Of a DNA stretch of 13,474 bases, positions 6,497 through 13,474 are shown one piece after another. The translations under genes were made by a program, and so were the position numbers. The stretch comes from UBA4416 sp044353195 (GTDB lineage Bacteria > Bacteroidota > Bacteroidia > B-17B0 > Aurantibacillaceae), in assembly GCA_044353195.1 (NCBI GenBank), contig JBILCJ010000040.1, positions 1 through 13,474 on the forward strand, in the 5' to 3' direction. How positions within the stretch are numbered: the stretch's first letter is position 1; the number at the start of each line of letters is the position of its first letter. The notes under the pieces are model-generated. The model was not told the origin of the DNA and did no database searches. It was given only the letters and a program-made list of their open reading frames with translations.

Positions 6497-7927
6497 ATGA
6501 ATAAATTAAGCAAAAGCATCTATTTAATAGATGCTTTTGCTTTAATACATCACATTATAAAATCACTCGTATACATACTGTTAGCAATTAGTTTTTGGCT
6601 TGTGTCTTGCACTGGCTCTAAAAAGTATTTTAAAGCAGCCGAAAGATTAGAAAAACAAGGACTTGTAAGTGAAGCTGCCGAGTATTATTTTGAATCATTA
6701 GAAAGAAAAAAAAGTAACACCGACGCTCGTATTAAATTGAAAGAGGTTGGTCAAAAGCATATCAATAATTTATCTTCAGAATTCTTTAGAGAATTCAACA
6801 CACAACAGTTTGAACAATCGATAGAAACATTCGATCGATTAAGAAACTTTACACAAAAAGCTTCTAATTTAAATGTAACCTTAAATTATCCAAGCGCCTA
6901 TCAAGATGATTATAATAAGGCATTGGAATTTTACCTAGCTAAAAATTACATTGAATTAGTTGAGTGCGTGAATCAAAATAAATTTGATTTGGCATTGAAA
7001 AGCATTAGTAAAATTAAAAAATACAACTCTAATTATAAAAACACCAACGATTTAGAAATCATTGCGAATTGCGAACCACTTTATCTAATTGCTATTAGAG
7101 AAATGGAGTTTAAGAATTACAAATCAGCGCAAACTAACTTAATAAAGATAAATTCTATATCTGTTAACTATAAAGACGCGAAAGAACTTTTGGAATTGAC
7201 GATTGACTTACAAAAGAAAACTTTTATCATTTTTGAACCCAAAAATTCATCCGAAAAAGACATTGAAGATCAACTCTTAAATAGCTTCATCGAATTATCT
7301 TATCAAAATAACGATAAGGTGAAATTAATCAATAACACGCCTTTTTTATTTATGCCAGCGATGAGTGATATTTCAAATGTTGGAAATATTGATTTAATAC
7401 AAGCCATTAAAAAAGCAACTGGCGCAGATTATTTTTATGCATTTGATGTAACGAGTAAAAAAGAAATAGAGACACCTATCACGAGATCATCATCTATTTG
7501 CTACGAAAAAATTGTAACACGTCGAGATACCATTTTAGTAACTGAATTTAAGCCTCAGCCATACAATCAAGTAAGGGGTAGACGAGTTTACTCATTTGAT
7601 TTTAAGTATAAATTAATTGATGCAAATACTAATCAATTAGTTACATCGCAAAGTCAAACCTGCGATGGTATTGATAATATTGATTATTATGAATTTACAC
7701 GTGGAAGAAATCTTCCAAACGGTACTACTGTAAATTTTAATCCATATAATTTTTTTCCATATAATCCTGGAATTACAATGCCAGTTAACCAATACAATCC
7801 ATCTAACTGGAGAGCCGGATTTAATAATAGGAAAGAATTAAAATCATTTTCAGATTTAAAAACATCTGCAAATAATAAAGCAGTTGATTTTTTTTATAAC
7901 ACCTTAACAAATTATATTTTAAGATAG
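6497..7927 (+). CDS. TPR-type lipoprotein with possible CsgG/TolB-like C-terminal half; start uncertain
   Basis: From the ATG at 6497 the product has 476 residues. The lipobox LVSC puts the lipidated cysteine at residue 38, so the ATG start gives an unusually long n-region whose first codons coincide with a terminator hairpin. Beginning instead at ATT (6554) or ATA (6557) would give a compact signal peptide, IIKSLVYILLAISFWLVSC, of normal length. No ATG, GTG or TTG exists in frame between the hairpin and the hydrophobic core. Residues 41-240 are helical repeats of TPR type (AAERLEKQGLVSEAAEYYFE, and FKNYKSAQTNL near 205-215). From about 241, KTFIIFEP, a helix, KLINN and then TGADYFYAFDV (308-318) suggest the alternating fold of CsgG/TolB-N-like proteins, followed by beta strands. 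Residues 404-438 form an Asn/Pro/Tyr-rich loop. Only two bases separate its stop from the next gene, so these two are surely coupled. The specific function is not known. Confidence 0.75.
   Translation: MNKLSKSIYLIDAFALIHHIIKSLVYILLAISFWLVSCTGSKKYFKAAERLEKQGLVSEAAEYYFESLERKKSNTDARIKLKEVGQKHINNLSSEFFREFNTQQFEQSIETFDRLRNFTQKASNLNVTLNYPSAYQDDYNKALEFYLAKNYIELVECVNQNKFDLALKSISKIKKYNSNYKNTNDLEIIANCEPLYLIAIREMEFKNYKSAQTNLIKINSISVNYKDAKELLELTIDLQKKTFIIFEPKNSSEKDIEDQLLNSFIELSYQNNDKVKLINNTPFLFMPAMSDISNVGNIDLIQAIKKATGADYFYAFDVTSKKEIETPITRSSSICYEKIVTRRDTILVTEFKPQPYNQVRGRRVYSFDFKYKLIDANTNQLVTSQSQTCDGIDNIDYYEFTRGRNLPNGTTVNFNPYNFFPYNPGITMPVNQYNPSNWRAGFNNRKELKSFSDLKTSANNKAVDFFYNTLTNYILR
6508..6542. terminator. 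Strong bidirectional rho-independent terminator-like hairpin
   Basis: Arms 6508-6524 and 6526-6542 are perfect 17-bp complements around a single central T. The core reads AAAAGCATC on one side and GATGCTTTT on the other, giving an A-tract before and a T-tract after a GC-containing stem, the usual look of a Bacteroidota terminator active in both directions. It lies 15 bases after the stop of the LPP20 lipoprotein gene. It also falls within codons 4-16 of the apparent reading frame of the next gene, where it encodes SKSIYLIDAFA, the kind of peptide produced when a terminator is translated by chance. It may terminate or attenuate transcription into the downstream genes. Confidence 0.75.
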
Positions 7928-7929
7928 AA

Positions 7930-9330
7930 ATGAAGGTTGTCGTTATACATAAACATTTGTTACTTTTTTACTTATTTGTATTAAGTCATTTACTTGTATC
8001 GCAAACTGAAACTCAAATCTTCGCACCAAATTGGGTAACAAAGAGACCCGTTAATTCATTTAAATTTATTGGTGTTGGGTTTGCCGATAAATTAAGTAAT
8101 GCTAATTATCAAAGTGAAGCTAAAAAAAACGCTTTATTTGATTTGAGTTCAGAGATTAAAGTTGATATTTCAACTAATTCTATTTTATATACCGTTCAAA
8201 ATAATAATCAATTTAATGAAAATTTTAATTCATTGATTAAATTGAGCAGCAATGATAATATTGAAGGATATAAGTTAATTGATACATATGAAAATGATAA
8301 ACAATATTGGTTGTATTATGAATTAGATAAAGCGGAATACGAAAATAGAAAACTTCAAAAAAAACAACAAGCCATTGCTAAAGCTGTTAATATCATTAAT
8401 ATTTCTTTTGAAGATGAAAAAAATGGAAATTTTACTGGTAGTTTAAAAAAACGAATTCAAGCATTTGGAATTTTAAGTCCTTATTTAAACGAAGAAGTTA
8501 ATTTTGAATCAACGAATAAAGTCAAAAATATTTTTGAGTTATCCAATATCATTCAAGGTCAAATTCAAAGTATTTCAATTGTACCATCCAAAACAGTTTC
8601 GGTTTTAAAGCCTTATCAACCAAGCTATAAGCCATTAGTATATAAAGTAGCAATTAAAGGGAAGGGTAGTTTAATTGATTTTCCATTTAAAGTAAAATCT
8701 GATAACGACCAGATAAAAGTTTCAGAAACATCATCTACTAATAAGAATGGAGACATTGAAATTAATGTGAAAAAAGTTAAGCCACTTAATCAAGAAGTTT
8801 ATTTTGTTTTAAATCCTGATATAGAAGGTTTGATGGCGAATGATAGCGTTAGCAAATCATCTTTGTTTTTATTAAAACAATTTATAGAAACGTCTCAATT
8901 GAAAGCATTTGCAAGGGTAAATGTTATATCAGTCTATATTTCCTGTCGTGAAAAGAATAACAACAAACTCAATCAACAGAAAATAATTGAACCGATTATC
9001 AAATCTAAATTTGTAGGAGAAGAAATTAAATTGGTGGAACAAAAAGAATTAGCTGATTTCATTATTGATGTAGAGGCAAATACTCAAAAAGATATCAGTT
9101 CGGATATTTTAAATTCTACTTATAGCGTTCAACTCTCTTATTTATCCATAAAACTTTCATTAAGACAGGCACAAACGTCAGAATTGATATACGAAAGTGA
9201 GTTGTCTGATATTTATGGATATGGTAATTCTATCGAAATTGCTGGATTTAATGCTTATCAATCGGATAAGTTAAAAGCAAAGCTAAAGGAAAGTTTATTT
9301 TTCTTGAAGCGCAAATTAATTGTGTATTAG
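7930..9330 (+). CDS. Periplasmic protein with N-terminal LPP20-like domain (FlgT-like architecture)
   Basis: The 466-residue product has a signal peptide (HKHLLLFYLFVLSHLLVSQ, cut near residue 25) but no lipobox cysteine, so it should be soluble or peripheral in the periplasm. Residues 33-137 look like an LPP20/FlgT-N-type domain: PNWVTKRP (33-40), FIGVGFA (46-52), SEAKKNALFDLSSEI (62-76), then YWLYYELDKAEY (126-137). A helical region covers 138-215. Residues about 235-292 form an Ig-like beta segment (VYKVAIKGKGSLIDFPFKV, NGDIEINV). The C-terminal domain (about 325-466) contains ADFIIDVEANTQ (375-386), paired strands with LSYLSIKLSLRQ, the G-Y-G-N motif near 430-433 and a closing helix, recalling the assembly domains of CsgG/FlgT-type proteins. 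It starts two bases after the TPR lipoprotein gene and probably forms a complex with it and with the LPP20 lipoprotein. Domain assignment is from pattern memory. The role is not known. Confidence 0.78.
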   Translation: MKVVVIHKHLLLFYLFVLSHLLVSQTETQIFAPNWVTKRPVNSFKFIGVGFADKLSNANYQSEAKKNALFDLSSEIKVDISTNSILYTVQNNNQFNENFNSLIKLSSNDNIEGYKLIDTYENDKQYWLYYELDKAEYENRKLQKKQQAIAKAVNIINISFEDEKNGNFTGSLKKRIQAFGILSPYLNEEVNFESTNKVKNIFELSNIIQGQIQSISIVPSKTVSVLKPYQPSYKPLVYKVAIKGKGSLIDFPFKVKSDNDQIKVSETSSTNKNGDIEINVKKVKPLNQEVYFVLNPDIEGLMANDSVSKSSLFLLKQFIETSQLKAFARVNVISVYISCREKNNNKLNQQKIIEPIIKSKFVGEEIKLVEQKELADFIIDVEANTQKDISSDILNSTYSVQLSYLSIKLSLRQAQTSELIYESELSDIYGYGNSIEIAGFNAYQSDKLKAKLKESLFFLKRKLIVY

Positions 9331-9341
9331 CAATTATTTAT

Positions 9342-9374
9342 AAAACGTTATTTGTGAATATCTATGCGTTTTTT
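9342..9374 (+). terminator. Possible weak terminator after the envelope gene set
   Basis: AAAACG (9342-9347 region) can pair with CGTTTT, with the T-run continuing to 9374 (six T in total), across a loop of about 19 bases. The loop is large and the stem short. The position just after the stop at 9330 and before the parC promoter is suitable, so this is offered only as a candidate. Confidence 0.22.
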
Positions 9375-9386
9375 ACTTAAAATTCA

Positions 9387-9418
9387 TTTCGAATTACTCG
9401 ACGCTTAATGTATATTTG
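9387..9418 (+). promoter_or_regulatory. Candidate Bacteroidota promoter for parC
   Basis: TATATTTG at 9411-9418 is an exact TAnnTTTG -7 element, 19 bases after TTTCG (9387-9391), a near match to the TTTG -33 element. The -7 element lies 19 bases before the parC ATG, giving a leader of about 13 bases. This means parC, and possibly waaA behind it, can be transcribed independently of the envelope genes upstream. Confidence 0.55.
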
Positions 9419-9437
9419 TTATTTAGTTGAATAAATA

Positions 9438-12062
9438 ATGATGGAAGAGAATAATACAGAAAATCATAATGAATTGAGTACCATAAAACATGTTTCAGGC
9501 ATGTTTAAAAATTGGTTTGTTGATTACGCATCCTATGTCATTTTGGAACGAGCCGTTCCTGCCATGGAAGATGGATTAAAACCTGTGCAACGTAGAATCA
9601 TGCACAGTATGTGGGAATTAGAAGATGGCCGTTACAATAAGGTGGCAAACTTAATTGGTAACACCATGAAATATCATCCACATGGTGATGCCAGTATTGG
9701 TGATGCTTTAGTAGCCTTGGGACAAAAAGATTTATTAATTGATTGTCAAGGGAATTGGGGAAATATATTTACAGGCGACAGTGCTGCTGCACCAAGATAT
9801 ATTGAAGCGCGTTTATCTAAATTTGGCCAAGAAGTTGTTTTTAATCCTAAAACTACAAATTGGGGATTAAGTTATGATGGACGAAACAAAGAACCTATTA
9901 CGTTACCAGTTAAATTCCCTCTTGTATTAGCTCAAGGAGTTGAAGGTATTGCAGTAGGTTTAGCAACTAAAATTTTACCACATAATTTTTGTGAACTCAT
10001 TGATGCATCTATTCAAATATTAAGAGGTAGAAAAGTATCTATTTTTCCAGATTTTATTACGGGCGGAATTGCTGATTTTAGTGAATACAAAGATGGATTG
10101 CGTGGCGGAAAAATTAAAATTAGAGCTCGCGTCAAGGAACTTAATTCTAAAACATTAATTATAACAGAAATTCCATTTAGCACAACAACAAGTTCATTAA
10201 TAGATTCTATTATTGCTGCTAATGATAAAGGTAAAATTAAAATTAAAAAAGTTGAAGATAATACATCAGAGAACGTTGAAATTTTAATCCATCTTCAACC
10301 TGGTATTTCTCCTGATAAAACCATTGATGCACTGTATGCCTTTACAAATTGCGAATTAAGTATTTCTCCGAATGCATGTATTATTGAGAATGAAAGACCA
10401 AGATTTGTTGGGGTTAGCGAAATATTAAAAATATCAACAAATCAAACGCTTGCTTTAATCAAGAGAGAACTTGAAATTGAACAACGAGAATTAGAAGAAA
10501 AATGGCATTTCGCCTCTTTAGAGAAAATTTTTATTAAAGAAGAAATGTACATTGATTTTAAAAAATATTCGAATAAAGAAGCTTTATTCGACTATTTATA
10601 TGAGTGCTTTAAACCACATAAAAAGAAATTAATTAGAGATATTTCAGATGAGGATTTAGGCCGTTTAACTCAAATACCAATGATTCGTATTACTCGCTTT
10701 GATAGCATTAAAGCTGAGGAACACATGAAAGAGTTAGATGATAAAATTGCGATTGTGAAAAATCATTTATTAAACTTAATAGACTATGCCGTTGAGTTTT
10801 TTAAAAATTTGAAAAAGAAATACGGTACAGGAAGAGAAAGAAAAACAGAAACTAAACAATTGGAAACCATTATTGCAACTCAGGTTGTGATGGCAAATGA
10901 AAAATTGTATATGAATAGGGCAGAAGGCTTTGTTGGTACCAGTTTGAAAAAAGATGAATTTGTTTGTGATTGTTCTGATATCGATGACATCATTGCTTTT
11001 ACTAAAGAAGGTAAAATGAAAGTGTTTAAGGTTTCTGATAAAACATTTGTTGGAAAAGATATTTTATACATTGCTATTTTCAAAAAGAATGATGAGCGTA
11101 CAACGTATAACATGATTTATACAGATGGACCAAAAGGAATTACATTTATTAAGCGATTTAATGTGACTGGCATTACACGCGAAAAAGAATATGATTTGAC
11201 CAAAGGCACGCCAAATTCTTATGTGCATTGGTTTACAATTAATCCAAATGGTGAAGCTGAGAAAATTCAGGTTATATTAAAGCCAACACCGGGTTTACGT
11301 AAGTTTGAAATTGATACCGACTTTTCTGAAATCCCAGTTAAAGGCAGAAGTTCAACAGGAAATATTGTGACCAAATATGCGGTTAAAAAAGTATTGTTAA
11401 AGCAAAAAGGTGCTTCAACTTTAGCTGCTGAAGATTATTGGTTTGATGATGCGGTAAATCGTTTAAATAAAGATAATAGAGGAACATATTTAGGTAAATT
11501 TTCTGGGGATGATAAAATTGTTACAGTAACAAGTAAAGGTTTTTATCGTTTGTATAGTTATGATATTTTAAATCATTTTGATGATGATACTGTTTTAATT
11601 GAAAAATATTATCCGGAGCAAACGATGTCCTGTGTTTATTTTGATGGAGAAAGTAAATCTTACATCACGAAACGATTTAAGCCTGAAAATATAGCTTCAA
11701 AAACGTTACTAATTACTGAACATGAAAATTCTAGAATTGAATTAATAACATCTCAAATTTTACCAATCATCGACATGAAGTTTGGTAAAGAAAAAGATAA
11801 AGAGATTGCAGATGAAGTGATTAATTTAGTAGAGTTCGCGCCATTGGTCAATATGAAAGCGAAAGGAAAAAAATTGACCTCTTACAAAGTCAAAGAAATT
11901 AATTTGAGGGCATCGGAGGAAATTGCCATGGATGATATAGAAGAAGATGAAAGTATAGGTGAAAATGGAATGTCGCCAATGGAGTTGCATCGAAGAGCGA
12001 TGGAAAAATTAGATCCATCAAACTTTAAAGATAAAGACGGACAAATAAATTTTGAATTTTAA
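9438..12062 (+). CDS. parC: DNA topoisomerase IV subunit A (DNA breakage-reunion subunit)
   Basis: This 874-residue protein forms the DNA-cleaving half of topoisomerase IV with ParE. The winged-helix/tower region opens with DGLKPVQRR (45-53). HPHGDASIGDAL (80-91) is the quinolone-contact helix. APRYIEARL (118-126) holds catalytic Tyr121 with Arg120. A long coiled coil (about 335-465) leads to the C gate, and the C-terminal third (about 485-800) is a beta-pinwheel built of strands such as FTKEGKMKVFKV. No GyrA-box (QRRGGKG type) is visible in the pinwheel, which argues for ParC rather than GyrA. The last 50 residues are acidic. Relative to E. coli, the position matching GyrA Ser83/ParC Ser80 is Ala85, while the acidic position is kept as Asp89. 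A second ATG follows immediately at 9441 and would also serve. waaA follows after 51 bases. Confidence 0.95.
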   Translation: MMEENNTENHNELSTIKHVSGMFKNWFVDYASYVILERAVPAMEDGLKPVQRRIMHSMWELEDGRYNKVANLIGNTMKYHPHGDASIGDALVALGQKDLLIDCQGNWGNIFTGDSAAAPRYIEARLSKFGQEVVFNPKTTNWGLSYDGRNKEPITLPVKFPLVLAQGVEGIAVGLATKILPHNFCELIDASIQILRGRKVSIFPDFITGGIADFSEYKDGLRGGKIKIRARVKELNSKTLIITEIPFSTTTSSLIDSIIAANDKGKIKIKKVEDNTSENVEILIHLQPGISPDKTIDALYAFTNCELSISPNACIIENERPRFVGVSEILKISTNQTLALIKRELEIEQRELEEKWHFASLEKIFIKEEMYIDFKKYSNKEALFDYLYECFKPHKKKLIRDISDEDLGRLTQIPMIRITRFDSIKAEEHMKELDDKIAIVKNHLLNLIDYAVEFFKNLKKKYGTGRERKTETKQLETIIATQVVMANEKLYMNRAEGFVGTSLKKDEFVCDCSDIDDIIAFTKEGKMKVFKVSDKTFVGKDILYIAIFKKNDERTTYNMIYTDGPKGITFIKRFNVTGITREKEYDLTKGTPNSYVHWFTINPNGEAEKIQVILKPTPGLRKFEIDTDFSEIPVKGRSSTGNIVTKYAVKKVLLKQKGASTLAAEDYWFDDAVNRLNKDNRGTYLGKFSGDDKIVTVTSKGFYRLYSYDILNHFDDDTVLIEKYYPEQTMSCVYFDGESKSYITKRFKPENIASKTLLITEHENSRIELITSQILPIIDMKFGKEKDKEIADEVINLVEFAPLVNMKAKGKKLTSYKVKEINLRASEEIAMDDIEEDESIGENGMSPMELHRRAMEKLDPSNFKDKDGQINFEF

Positions 12063-12113
12063 TTCCTAATGTAAATTAAAATAGGACGTTTTTATTAACG
12101 CTGTATTCATTTT

Positions 12114-13370
12114 ATGATTTTATACAACCTTGTTATACATTTTTTTTATTTAGGTTTGCGAATTGCCGCACTATTTAAACCTAAAGCTAAATTGTGGGTT
12201 ACGGGAAGGAATAAGTGGGAACTTGAATTACAAAAAGCCGTTGAAAAATTTGAATTAAAAGATGCTATTTGGATGCATTGCGCCTCATTAGGAGAATTTG
12301 AACAGGGTCGACCTCTCTTACAAAAAATAAGAAAGGAAAATGCAGCTCAAAAAATAGTCCTCACCTTTTTTTCACCTTCTGGCTACGAAATACAAAAGCA
12401 TTTTCCGCTCGTTGATTATGTTTGTTATTTGCCATTAGATACCCCTAAAAATTCAAAAATATTTATTGATAGATTGCAACCAAAAGTTGCCATTTTTGTG
12501 AAATATGAGTTTTGGCTAAATTTTCTATTTCAGTTACAAATCAAAAAAGTTCCTACTTTTTTAATTTCAACAGTTATAAAAAAACATCAGCCTTTTTTTA
12601 AATGGTATGGAAGCTTATTCAGAAAAGCTTTAGCGAGTTTCCAAACTATTTATACACAAGACAACGATTCATTGTTATTGTTAAATACATTAGGTATTAA
12701 AACGGGTGTTTTGGCAGGAGATACAAGATTTGACAGAGTTCTTAATATATGTCAATCTCCTCAAAAAAACGAAGCAATGGCGCAGTTTGCCGAAAATGCT
12801 TTTGTAATCATAGCAGGAAGCTCTTGGCAAACTGATGAAACGTTTTTAGTTAAGTCCTTTTTAAAATTAAGAGTAGATCATCCTAATTTAAAACTCATTA
12901 TTGCTCCACATGAAATTGATTTAGCAAATATTGAAAGGTTAAAAAAGATGTTAGTTATAAATGACATTCGATTTCATTTATTCTCAGAGCAAGAAAAGGA
13001 TTTCACTCATCCAGTTATTATTCTAAACACAATGGGAATATTATCATCGGTCTATCAGTATGGCACAATTGCATTTGTTGGTGGAGGCTTTGATAATGGA
13101 ATTCACAATATTTTGGAACCATCTGTGTTTGGATTACCAGTTTTATTTGGGCTAAATCATCATAAATTTAATGAAGCAACTGATATGATTGCTTTAAATG
13201 CTGGGTTTGAAGTTTCAAATGAAGTTAGCCTAACAAAGCAAATAGATTTGTTTTTAACGAATAAGACTTTTTTAACTCAGACCTCTCAACTTTCAAAGAA
13301 TTATGTTTTAAATAATTCTGGAGCTACAGAACGTATTTATTCCGCCATTAAAAACCAACTAGCTGGATAA
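12114..13370 (+). CDS. waaA: 3-deoxy-D-manno-octulosonic acid (Kdo) transferase
   Basis: The 418-residue enzyme (also called KdtA) moves Kdo from CMP-Kdo onto the lipid A precursor on the cytoplasmic face of the inner membrane, the first step of the lipopolysaccharide core. An N-terminal hydrophobic helix (about 4-20) anchors it. ASLGEFEQGRPL (57-68) contains the catalytic glutamate (Glu61) of this GT30 family. TFFSPSGYE (84-92) and KYEFW (130-134) are typical of the N-terminal Rossmann domain. The donor-binding C-terminal domain shows GDTRFDRV (202-209), AGSSW (234-238), APHEID (264-269), FVGGGF (321-326) and HNILEP (331-336). Its length matches the family. The number of Kdo units it adds cannot be read from the sequence. 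The gene lies 51 bases after parC with no obvious promoter of its own, so it may be carried on the parC transcript. Confidence 0.96.
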   Translation: MILYNLVIHFFYLGLRIAALFKPKAKLWVTGRNKWELELQKAVEKFELKDAIWMHCASLGEFEQGRPLLQKIRKENAAQKIVLTFFSPSGYEIQKHFPLVDYVCYLPLDTPKNSKIFIDRLQPKVAIFVKYEFWLNFLFQLQIKKVPTFLISTVIKKHQPFFKWYGSLFRKALASFQTIYTQDNDSLLLLNTLGIKTGVLAGDTRFDRVLNICQSPQKNEAMAQFAENAFVIIAGSSWQTDETFLVKSFLKLRVDHPNLKLIIAPHEIDLANIERLKKMLVINDIRFHLFSEQEKDFTHPVIILNTMGILSSVYQYGTIAFVGGGFDNGIHNILEPSVFGLPVLFGLNHHKFNEATDMIALNAGFEVSNEVSLTKQIDLFLTNKTFLTQTSQLSKNYVLNNSGATERIYSAIKNQLAG

Positions 13371-13412
13371 TTAGAAAGGTTTATTAAGTGAGTTACGCAT
13401 CACTTGAATGTC

Positions 13413-13458
13413 AATAAATAGGAAATTTATTAGGTTGGTATTTAGAAAATAAATAGGA
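13413..13458 (+). repeat. Pair of 11-bp direct repeats at the right edge
   Basis: AATAAATAGGA occurs at 13413-13423 and again at 13448-13458, a 35-bp period, in the gene-free 104 bases after waaA. The sequence is AT-rich and the repeat may be chance or part of the control region of a gene beyond the window. A six-base-arm inverted repeat (AAGTGA/TCACTT, 13386-13405) precedes it and might be a weak terminator for waaA, although it lacks a T-run. Confidence 0.3.
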
Positions 13459-13474
13459 TATTTGTTTTCAATTC

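Noticed and set aside
12063..12113. Possible separate promoter for waaA
   Set aside because: No TAnnTTTG element or TTG at proper spacing is seen in the 51 bases, and the only inverted repeat (CGTT/AACG) is four bases long.
13386..13405. AAGTGA/TCACTT hairpin as a waaA terminator
   Set aside because: The stem is six bases with an eight-base loop, and no T-run follows, so it is too weak to be listed as a terminator on its own.

Overview
This window looks like chromosomal DNA from a low-GC (roughly one third G+C by eye) member of the Bacteroidota. Four things point there. Several starts are preceded by TAnnTTTG motifs, the -7 element of the Bacteroidota housekeeping sigma factor. Starts follow A-rich stretches rather than clear Shine-Dalgarno sequences. 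The transketolase is of the split, N-terminal-half type. Close resemblance is also remembered (no search was run) between Bacteroidota proteins and the YchF, short ParE, ParC and WaaA genes here. A waaA gene and lipoprotein signals indicate an outer membrane. The order within the phylum cannot be settled from this piece.

Layout: the left 2.6 kb reads on the minus strand and holds a transketolase N-terminal half (1712-2560), a secreted von Willebrand A protein with a MIDAS site (257-1666), and the 5' end of a small secreted protein that runs off the window at base 1. A 255-bp divergent control region (2561-2815) separates these from a plus-strand block: ychF (2816-3916), parE (3966-5834), three envelope genes (5914-9330), parC (9438-12062) and waaA/kdtA (12114-13370). 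The last 104 bases hold no gene that I can see. No tRNA, rRNA, CRISPR array, transposase or integrase was seen.

How the genes work together: parE and parC encode the two halves of topoisomerase IV, which unlinks daughter chromosomes. Between them sit three genes that look like one envelope module: an LPP20-type lipoprotein, a TPR lipoprotein with a possible CsgG/TolB-like C-terminal half, and a periplasmic protein combining an LPP20-like domain, an Ig-like segment and a C-terminal domain. This set recalls, at the level of domain types, the FlgP/FlgO/FlgT proteins of Vibrio, although no flagellar gene is visible. It is the best candidate here for an undescribed system.

The most notable DNA-level observation is a perfect 17-bp-arm hairpin (6508-6542) with terminator character. 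It lies after the first lipoprotein gene but inside the apparent N-terminus of the second. The second gene therefore either begins at a rare ATT/ATA codon downstream of the hairpin or is expressed by reading through it.
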